Shown here piece after piece: positions 32,225-38,034 of a stretch of 38,034 nt of DNA. The translations under genes and the position numbers were made by a program. Within the stretch, counting starts at the first letter, position 1. Each line of letters opens with the position of its first letter. The notes beneath the pieces are model-generated. The model was not told where the DNA came from, did not search any database, and was given only the letters and a program-made list of their open reading frames with translations. This DNA comes from Nitrospirae bacterium YQR-1 (lineage in GTDB: Bacteria; Nitrospirota; Thermodesulfovibrionia; Thermodesulfovibrionales; Magnetobacteriaceae): positions 1-38,034 of the forward strand of contig JAMOBJ010000032.1 in the NCBI GenBank assembly GCA_039908095.1, in the 5' to 3' direction.

Positions 32225-33100
32225 ATGAGTTACTTAGTTCAGCAACTCCTTAACATGCTTCAACTGGGCAGCCTTTATGCTCTTATAGCCATTGGCTATA
32301 CTATGGTTTACGGGGTGCTTTCCTTAATTAACTTTGCCCACGGGGATTTATTTATGCTGGGGGCTTTTCTTTTTTTTATTGTCATTACATTGCTGAAATT
32401 ACCGTTTATTCCGGCACTAATCATAACCACAGCCTTAAGCGCATGTATGGGGGTTCTTACAGAGAGGCTCGCTTACAGGCCATTAAGGAATGCTCCTAAA
32501 ATGTCTGCCATCATTACAGCCCTTGGCGTCGGTGTGTTTCTTGAAAACTTCACACTGGCACTGAGCCCCTACCCTCAACACATACCCGAGACGGTTACAA
32601 ACCGTGCATGGCTTATAGGCAACGTAACGATGTCTTCAATACAGGCCATGATAATAGCAGTCTCCGTAACTCTAATGCTGATACTGGATTTTATAGTAAA
32701 AAAAACCAGATTTGGAATGGCCATAAGGGCAATATCATGGGACAGGGTTTCAGTTCCCCTGATGGGAATACCGGTTAACAGGATAATTTCTCAGACCTTT
32801 GCACTGGGGGCGGGGCTGGGCGGGGCAGCCGGCGTAATGTATTCATCCGCCTATCCTGTCATAGACCCATACATGGGAATAATGGTCGGCTGGAAGGCTT
32901 TTATCTCGGCGGTGGTTGGCGGGATTGGGAATGTCCGTGGTGCAATGCTGGGCGGTTACATCCTTGGTACTGTTGAAATAGCCGTCACTATGTTTCTACC
33001 CTCCACCTACAGAGACATTGTAGCATTTACACTGCTTTTAATTCTTTTAATATTTCGCCCTCATGGCATACTTGGAGTCCCTCGTTCCGTAAAACTATGA
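32225..33100 (+). CDS. livH: Branched-chain amino acid ABC transporter permease LivH
   Basis: This encodes 291 residues with about eight membrane spans. The N-terminal LQLGSLYALIAIGYTMVYGV and LINFAHGDLFMLGAF, the central ERLAYRPLRNAPKMSAIITA and the C-terminal GWKAFISAVVGGIGNVRGAMLGGYILG (EAA-type loop region) are typical LivH features. It forms one half of the inner-membrane channel. Its stop overlaps the start of livM by four bases (ATGA), so subunit synthesis is coupled. Confidence 0.95.
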   Translation: MSYLVQQLLNMLQLGSLYALIAIGYTMVYGVLSLINFAHGDLFMLGAFLFFIVITLLKLPFIPALIITTALSACMGVLTERLAYRPLRNAPKMSAIITALGVGVFLENFTLALSPYPQHIPETVTNRAWLIGNVTMSSIQAMIIAVSVTLMLILDFIVKKTRFGMAIRAISWDRVSVPLMGIPVNRIISQTFALGAGLGGAAGVMYSSAYPVIDPYMGIMVGWKAFISAVVGGIGNVRGAMLGGYILGTVEIAVTMFLPSTYRDIVAFTLLLILLIFRPHGILGVPRSVKL

Positions 33101-34053
33101 AAGCTGCAACCTTTACAAAAGTACTTACTGCGCCGGTTATTTTACTTGCCGGCTGTACTCTGTCCTACTCAGCCGGTAATTTTAACCTGCTTGACCGCTA
33201 TATTGAGCTTATAGTTATGTATATCGGAATTAATTTAATACTGACACTCAGTTTAAATCTTGTAAACGGTTACATGGGGGAGTTTTCAGTCGGACATGCC
33301 GGATTTATGGCTATCGGAGCTTACACATCATCAATATTAACTGTTACGGTGTTTTCGCTTTCAATGGGAGCATGGATTTTTCCTTTGGCGGTTATTGCAG
33401 GGGGGCTGCTTTCAGCAATGGCAGGGCTTATTGTTTCCATACCGTCGTTTAAAACACGGGGGGATTATCTGGCCATTGTTACGCTTGCTTTTAACATGAT
33501 TGTAAAATCGATAATCGAAAATGTGGATTTTCTGGGCGGCCCCAGAGGATACCTCGGAATAGCAAAGCTTACGTCTCTGATGTGGGTGTTTTTCTTTTCA
33601 TTTATGGCTCTATGGGTTATAAGAAACTTTGTCTATAGCAACTATGGCAGAGGGATGGTCTCAATACGAGAGGACGAAACGGCGGCACTGCTTATGGGAG
33701 TGGATACTAAAAAGGTGAAGATTCTGACTTTTATGTTATCCTCGTTCTTTGCCGGTGTGGCAGGTGCTCTTTATGCGCATCTGTTACAGTTTATAAGCCC
33801 AAAATCATTTGACATTATAAAATCCACAGAGATTCTCATAATGGTTTACCTTGGCGGAATAGGTTCAATAGCCGGCTCAGTGCTTGGCGCCACAGTCTAT
33901 ACCATATTGATAGAGCTTTTAAGGCCCATGGGAATATGGCGAATGGTTATAATGCCTTTGGTATTGGTACTTCTTATGATATTTCGACCAAAGGGGATAA
34001 CAGGACTCAGGGAATTTAAGTGGTTTATACCTGCTGCTGAAAAGAAACTATAA
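33097..34053 (+). CDS. livM: Branched-chain amino acid ABC transporter permease LivM
   Basis: This encodes 318 residues with about nine membrane spans. Typical LivM segments are LSLNLVNGYMGEFSVGHAGF, SIPSFKTRGDYLAIVTLAFN, GMVSIREDETAALLMGVDTK and ILIMVYLGGIGSIAGSVLGA. It pairs with LivH. The ATPase genes livG and livF, which normally follow, are absent: the next gene converges only four bases away on the other strand. The ATPases must be encoded elsewhere or were lost. The cistron ends without a visible terminator. Confidence 0.95.
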   Translation: MKAATFTKVLTAPVILLAGCTLSYSAGNFNLLDRYIELIVMYIGINLILTLSLNLVNGYMGEFSVGHAGFMAIGAYTSSILTVTVFSLSMGAWIFPLAVIAGGLLSAMAGLIVSIPSFKTRGDYLAIVTLAFNMIVKSIIENVDFLGGPRGYLGIAKLTSLMWVFFFSFMALWVIRNFVYSNYGRGMVSIREDETAALLMGVDTKKVKILTFMLSSFFAGVAGALYAHLLQFISPKSFDIIKSTEILIMVYLGGIGSIAGSVLGATVYTILIELLRPMGIWRMVIMPLVLVLLMIFRPKGITGLREFKWFIPAAEKKL

Positions 34054-34056
34054 TGT

Positions 34057-35505
34057 TTATGAAGTTTTACCGGAAGCATGATTATTTTTTAGCACGTTAT
34101 AGGAGGCTGCAAATAAAGCCATAATCATCCATGAGAAGCGGGAAAAGGCAGAATTTAAATCAGCCCAGATAATGTTGTCTATACCTAAGACAATTATAAC
34201 TGAAATAGCACAGACTAAGGCTATGGTTGCAGTTAAGGTATTATTCATAAGTTTGTAAATGTCGGCTATGACGATAACTATTTTCCAAAACAAATAGAGT
34301 AAGGCAATAATACCCAAAATGCCCATATCCCAGAAAAAGGACAGTAGAAGGCCATGAGCTTCCGTAGTTGTATATTGAGATAAGTACACAAGACCGCTGA
34401 TTCCAATTCCCGCAAGGATTTTATGGGGATTTTGTTTGTAATATTTAATGCCGTCTTTCCACATCTTCACTCTGAAACTAAAAGCACTTAAGCCTTGTTT
34501 GCTGGATTTAAGAAGTTCCTTATTGGAAGACGATGTTTTTGTAAAAAATAATTGCTCATTGTAACCAAAACCAATTAAAATCCTGTCTATAAATCCAGGA
34601 GTAAAAAGTACAACAATCAGGCAAACAGATAATACAAATTCTATAGAATAGCTAAAAAAACGCTTCCTGAACTCAGGCTGAAAATAAAAAAGTAAGACAA
34701 AACCTATGATCAATGCTAAAAAGGCGGACCTTACCGCCATAACTCCAATGGAGTAAGCTATAAACAAACAGCATGCAAAATAAAGAATATGATTATACCA
34801 CTTAGACCGGAGAGAAAATGACACAATAAAAAGAATTCCCATGAGCATGAGCTCCGCAGCGGCAGCTCCGGCTAACCCCATAGGCCGATTTTCGATTGTC
34901 TGTATTCCATACAAGCTAAGAGTTATTCCTTTGAACAGATTAATAAATTCAATTGTATTGTAATACTTCGAGACAAGAACCGAAACTGATTGCGCAAAAG
35001 TGGCAACGCAAAGAATTGCTACAGATGCTTTCAAGCTCTTTTCGTCTTTTATAAAGGCGGTAATTACATAAAAAGTTATATAATTAAAAATAAGTTTGAC
35101 ATAAAAATAAAGTCCTAACTCTAATGACGGCGTCCACAGTAACGTCATTGTCTCTAACAAAAAAATTATTACCAGTGGTATGTCAAAGGGTGTTACAACA
35201 CGTTGAGTTTCCTTATTTATAGCTTTATTTACTATCCAAACAAGCAGAGCAATAAATACAAATATCAAATATAGAGGATACTCCATTGTATCACTTGATG
35301 AAACCATAATTTTAATACCGGTGTGTTGAACAAAAAAAGTTAGAAAAATCATAGCAATGCTAAAGTTAGGTATTAAAAAAGATAATATTAAAAAGGCTGG
35401 AATTATTATCATACAGGTGAGGAGATAAGGGCTAAGCAGATAAGAAAAAGCGCAAATAAAGGCATATGCCGTCAAAGCAACGCCATAGTAAACCTTCTCA
35501 TTCAA
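34057..35505 (-). CDS. O-antigen ligase / Wzy-type polymerase family protein
   Basis: This encodes 482 residues with about 11-12 membrane spans. A large loop before the last spans holds the family motif region SAFSFRVKMWKDGIKYYKQN and HKILAGIGISGL, followed by TTTEAHGLLLSFFWDMGILG; the Arg and His residues match the Wzy_C/WaaL pattern. It would attach or polymerise undecaprenyl-linked glycan at the periplasmic face. The start ATG has AGGAGG about ten bases upstream. The glycosidase-like gene lies just ahead on the same strand; if its frameshifted tail is counted, the gap is about 30 bp, so the two form an operon. Confidence 0.85.
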   Translation of the reverse strand: MNEKVYYGVALTAYAFICAFSYLLSPYLLTCMIIIPAFLILSFLIPNFSIAMIFLTFFVQHTGIKIMVSSSDTMEYPLYLIFVFIALLVWIVNKAINKETQRVVTPFDIPLVIIFLLETMTLLWTPSLELGLYFYVKLIFNYITFYVITAFIKDEKSLKASVAILCVATFAQSVSVLVSKYYNTIEFINLFKGITLSLYGIQTIENRPMGLAGAAAAELMLMGILFIVSFSLRSKWYNHILYFACCLFIAYSIGVMAVRSAFLALIIGFVLLFYFQPEFRKRFFSYSIEFVLSVCLIVVLFTPGFIDRILIGFGYNEQLFFTKTSSSNKELLKSSKQGLSAFSFRVKMWKDGIKYYKQNPHKILAGIGISGLVYLSQYTTTEAHGLLLSFFWDMGILGIIALLYLFWKIVIVIADIYKLMNNTLTATIALVCAISVIIVLGIDNIIWADLNSAFSRFSWMIMALFAASYNVLKNNHASGKTS

Positions 35506-35534
35506 AATTCGTCCTCCTGATTACATAATAATTC

Positions 35535-35640
35535 TCAGAGCTGTGATAAAACGCCGATGAGTGGCTCACCGGTTGTACTGCAATTGGCAAGGTATAAGCT
35601 CCTGCGGCAATCTTACTTTTTTACAAAATCGGTGGAAGCA
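35535..35640 (-). pseudogene. Frameshifted 3' tail of the glycosidase-like gene
   Basis: Directly after the TAA of the upstream gene, other frames continue what looks like its C-terminal beta-strand sequence: NASTDFVKK, then IAAGAYT, then LANCSTTGEPLIGVLSQL and a TGA at 35535-35537. Two of these share one frame. About three single-base shifts within 70 bp are needed to join them. This is either recent decay or local sequence error. Confidence 0.6.
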
Positions 35641-37761
35641 TTAATTTGCCCATAGAACAAAAATTGTTCTCTTGTCTTTTTCAAACTTATATGCTGTTAT
35701 ACCTTTGCCTATGCTCACCTCGGAAGCTCGTGCCCCTTCAAAGCAACGAAACTTCTCGGCCAGATTTTTGTAAGAGTAATATGAGAGCTTTTTATGGGAT
35801 AACCCGTCGTTTTGTGGATTATGTATGAGAGCTGTGTAGTCAAACGAACTATAACCGCCACCATAGAGATTATAGTCTTTAATGTTTGACCAAAACACTC
35901 TGAATGCTCCTAACCCTAAGGCGGTAGTGTAGATTTTAACCAGTTCAGTTGCCTGCCTGAGCTCGGAGTAACCCTCAGTGAAGGGATTATGTGTGCCGCT
36001 TGGGGTGCTTGTCTCACCCAAAAATACCGGCATGTTTGTGTAGCCATAGTTATTGAGCAGAGTTGTGGTTCTTTTGTACTGTGTTTTCATCATTTCAAAC
36101 TTGTCAATATCTCCCCGTTTTACACCTAAGTGCAGATCGAAAGTGTGCCAAAGGCCAAAGGCGTCAAAGGAATTCGCAGCATTCATTTTTTTAAGACTGA
36201 AAAATACCTCATCAAAGAAATTTCCGGAGATATTGACATAACCGCCTGTATAGAGTTTACAGTTCCGGCAATGTTCATTCATAATCTTTTTAGTGGTGGC
36301 AAGGGCTAAAGCATAGTCATAGGGTTTCCATGCAACGTCCACTTCAGTATCCATCGTGAAGTGTTTAACCTGTGGAAACTTCCTGAAAACAGACTGTATA
36401 AACTCCGTGTAACCCTGGATATCGTTTTGAGAGAAAGTGCCAACTCTCTGTGGCGGCATCTCTTTTCCCGAGCTTGGGTTTATCGTAAGAAGTATCATTG
36501 CACCCTGGGCCAAAGTATGGTCATAGAGTGCCTTGAGGTGCTCGAGGTAAGCATCTCCGGGTTTAAAGTTTGGAGCTCCGTTTTTATATATCATGTACTG
36601 AACCGAAGGAGGCCCTAAGAATCGTATCCACTTATACCCTACGTCTTTAATGGATTTGCCTGCATAAAAATCTGAATTAACCTTATCAACTCCGTCCTCA
36701 ACATCAATAATGCCAAAAGGCGAATTCCATGAAGCCTCACATCGTCCAGTTGCCTCAGCTACAGGCTCAACTATTAAAGGCAGAGTGCTTACAGCAATAC
36801 TAAGTAGTCCGTTTTGAGTTGACACTGTTTTTGTTTTGAACACCTCATGGTAGTTCTGAACCTCCAGCCCTGACTTAACCCTTGCAACAGCGTCTGAGAC
36901 CACCGCCTCTTTAGCGTTAACGGCTAAACTTACAGTTGTGTATTTAACCGGTTCTTCTCTGTCCTTTGCAGGATTAACATTACTTAGCTTATAGCCCGAA
37001 GCGGCATAGCGTTCTAAATCAGCAAAAGTCTTATCCGTAAGACCATAGACTTTCTCAGGGTTTTCTTTTTGAAATGAGTTAATAAACATATCTATTTCGT
37101 TGGAGTAGATTTTATTGACATCTTTGCTTTTCTGGGAAATCAACTTTACCCAAGACTTGAGGGCCATGGCACGTAATTTTATGTTTGACGAGTTCGTAGG
37201 TGATGCTTTCACCTCGGCCCTGGCCTTGTCTATTTCAGATTGGCTAAGGTCATCTCTTATTGCATTTTTATTGTCTAAAGGCGGCATTGGAGGCGGCACA
37301 GCCGTAACCTGAGCATATTCAGGGTGTAATGAGATGAATTTACCAAGGTCTTTCAATATTGCTTCCATCAGTTTCGATGCCTCCTCAGGATTTACCCTTG
37401 CAAGGTCGTTAAGCTGAATAGACCTCTCACGCGGTAGCACGGAGTCTATATCAAAACGTCTTTGTACCATCGCCTGTGCCCAACCTTCAAGTGTAAGAAG
37501 GCGTTCGTTGAGATTTTCAGGGGCGGTTTTGGCCGCCTTTGCCTGTTGCAGCAGAGTTTCTATGTTAATCCTCAGAGATTGACTCATTGATGGGCTCTCC
37601 TGAGTATCTGCTGCAAAGCATGTTCCTGCAATATTGAAAGACCTGCATTGCACTCCACCGTGTTTGAATACATTTGCCGCAGTCTCCTCAGATATCTCCT
37701 GACTATAAATTGTAAACCCAAAAACTCCAAGAAATACAATAACAATAAAAAACGATTTCAC
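35641..37761 (-). CDS. Secreted glycoside-hydrolase-like protein, probably 3'-truncated
   Basis: This encodes 706 residues from a GTG with GAGGG eight bases upstream. The signal peptide covers about 1-20. Residues 50-310 are helical and unassigned, with a proline stretch PPPMPPL near 156-162. Residues about 345-690 look like a clan-A (beta/alpha)8 glycosidase, similar in style to GH39/GH5: GYKWIRFLGPPS, then MDTEVDVAW (Glu473) and VFLGETSTPSG (Glu583), which are candidate acid/base and nucleophile. The frame ends abruptly at FVLWAN, where a small beta-sandwich normally continues, and the following 105 bp encode that continuation in other frames. It likely processes the polysaccharide handled by the downstream ligase. 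Activity may survive the truncation. Confidence 0.7.
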   Translation of the reverse strand: MKSFFIVIVFLGVFGFTIYSQEISEETAANVFKHGGVQCRSFNIAGTCFAADTQESPSMSQSLRINIETLLQQAKAAKTAPENLNERLLTLEGWAQAMVQRRFDIDSVLPRERSIQLNDLARVNPEEASKLMEAILKDLGKFISLHPEYAQVTAVPPPMPPLDNKNAIRDDLSQSEIDKARAEVKASPTNSSNIKLRAMALKSWVKLISQKSKDVNKIYSNEIDMFINSFQKENPEKVYGLTDKTFADLERYAASGYKLSNVNPAKDREEPVKYTTVSLAVNAKEAVVSDAVARVKSGLEVQNYHEVFKTKTVSTQNGLLSIAVSTLPLIVEPVAEATGRCEASWNSPFGIIDVEDGVDKVNSDFYAGKSIKDVGYKWIRFLGPPSVQYMIYKNGAPNFKPGDAYLEHLKALYDHTLAQGAMILLTINPSSGKEMPPQRVGTFSQNDIQGYTEFIQSVFRKFPQVKHFTMDTEVDVAWKPYDYALALATTKKIMNEHCRNCKLYTGGYVNISGNFFDEVFFSLKKMNAANSFDAFGLWHTFDLHLGVKRGDIDKFEMMKTQYKRTTTLLNNYGYTNMPVFLGETSTPSGTHNPFTEGYSELRQATELVKIYTTALGLGAFRVFWSNIKDYNLYGGGYSSFDYTALIHNPQNDGLSHKKLSYYSYKNLAEKFRCFEGARASEVSIGKGITAYKFEKDKRTIFVLWAN

Positions 37762-38034
37762 AAGTTAATCCCTCTTGTATGCATTTACGCCTCTATTCAT
37801 AACACCGACCCCTTTATTGCCGATTCAGGTAATGCCGCCGCCTGCTCCCTTGATAACCACAGGATAACGATTAAAATCTTCAACAAGTTTATTTTATATT
37901 CATCGGCCGGATTATGTCAAGTTTGATTTTGAGCCACTAACAAAGCAGCCTTCAATCGTCTATAGCAAAAAGCAAAAGTATGTTCTTATTGAATTTATTA
38001 AAGAAGAGATTGCCACACCCCCTGCGGGGGTTCG
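37762..38034. other. Right-edge region
   Basis: No complete gene is seen. A plus-strand frame open from 37868 to the edge lacks a start codon but encodes protein-like sequence (YIHRPDYVKFDFEPLTKQPS and KKQKYVLIEFIKEE). The last bases contain a CCCCC-TGC-GGGGG hairpin (38018-38030) preceded by AGAGATTGCCACA, which resembles the start of a common dispersed repeat. Both are cut by the window end. Confidence 0.35.

Noticed and set aside
1..38034. tRNA, rRNA or known riboswitch
   Set aside because: I found no cloverleaf with a GGTTCRA-type T-loop, no rRNA-like sequence and no recognisable riboswitch core by eye; a covariance-model scan would be the decisive test.

Overview
The window looks like a chromosomal segment of a Gram-negative, free-living bacterium of moderate GC. 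The outer membrane is implied by a TonB-dependent receptor and an O-antigen-ligase-type protein. The abundance of histidine kinases with an AHQW(R/K)QP H-box, long TPR proteins and several TMTC-like GT-C proteins suggests Nitrospirota (the Magnetobacterium/Thermodesulfovibrio side) or a related delta-type lineage. That placement is an inference from protein style; there is no rRNA or other phylogenetic marker here.

Layout. (1) 0.4-5.2 kb, minus strand: a small coiled-coil protein, a membrane-anchored protein of about eight 50-residue TPR-like repeats, a HEAT-repeat protein, and a heme-sensing (CxxCH, DUF3365-like) PAS histidine kinase that overlaps the HEAT gene by one base. (2) 5.4-13 kb: a polymer/glycosylation island with three TMTC-like GT-C/TPR membrane proteins and a Wzx-type flippase. 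(3) 13-16.3 kb: an XRE/ORF6C-like regulator divergent from an excisionase-type HTH gene, with two matching operator-like dyads between them, then a large P-loop protein related to HPr kinase/PEP carboxykinase. (4) 16.6-20 kb: a decayed type I restriction-modification locus. hsdM has a TGA just after its NPPF motif, a deletion joins hsdM to the tail of an AlbA_2-type regulator, no hsdS is visible, and hsdR has lost its first helicase domain and is frameshifted. (5) 20.1-28.6 kb, minus strand: a signalling block made of a small secreted protein, an OprC/NosA-like copper TonB receptor, a YfiR protein, a CHASE8-HAMP histidine kinase, a REC-PAS histidine kinase and a beta-propeller glycosidase-like protein. 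(6) 28.8-30.9 kb: gmd and fcl for GDP-L-fucose. (7) 31.0-34.1 kb: livJ/K-livH-livM without ATPase genes. (8) 34.1-37.8 kb, minus strand: a secreted glycoside-hydrolase-like protein whose C-terminal tail is frameshifted, followed by an O-antigen-ligase-family protein.

The most unusual element is a 125-143 bp interspersed repeat with terminal inverted repeats (consensus end CTAATACCAAGTnGCA). It has five full copies, one internally deleted copy, one 26-bp end-to-end palindrome and one lone end. Copies sit exactly at gene borders: two provide or overlap stop codons, one lies wholly between a strong promoter and the ribosome binding site of a TMTC-like gene, and two directly oriented copies bracket that gene. 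The element encodes nothing and looks like a MITE or a large REP-type palindromic element.

Functionally the window is rich in cell-surface carbohydrate genes (GDP-fucose synthesis, flippase, ligase, three GT-C proteins, two glycosidase-like proteins) and in sensing. The copper receptor/YfiR/double-kinase block is the best candidate for an incompletely described pathway.
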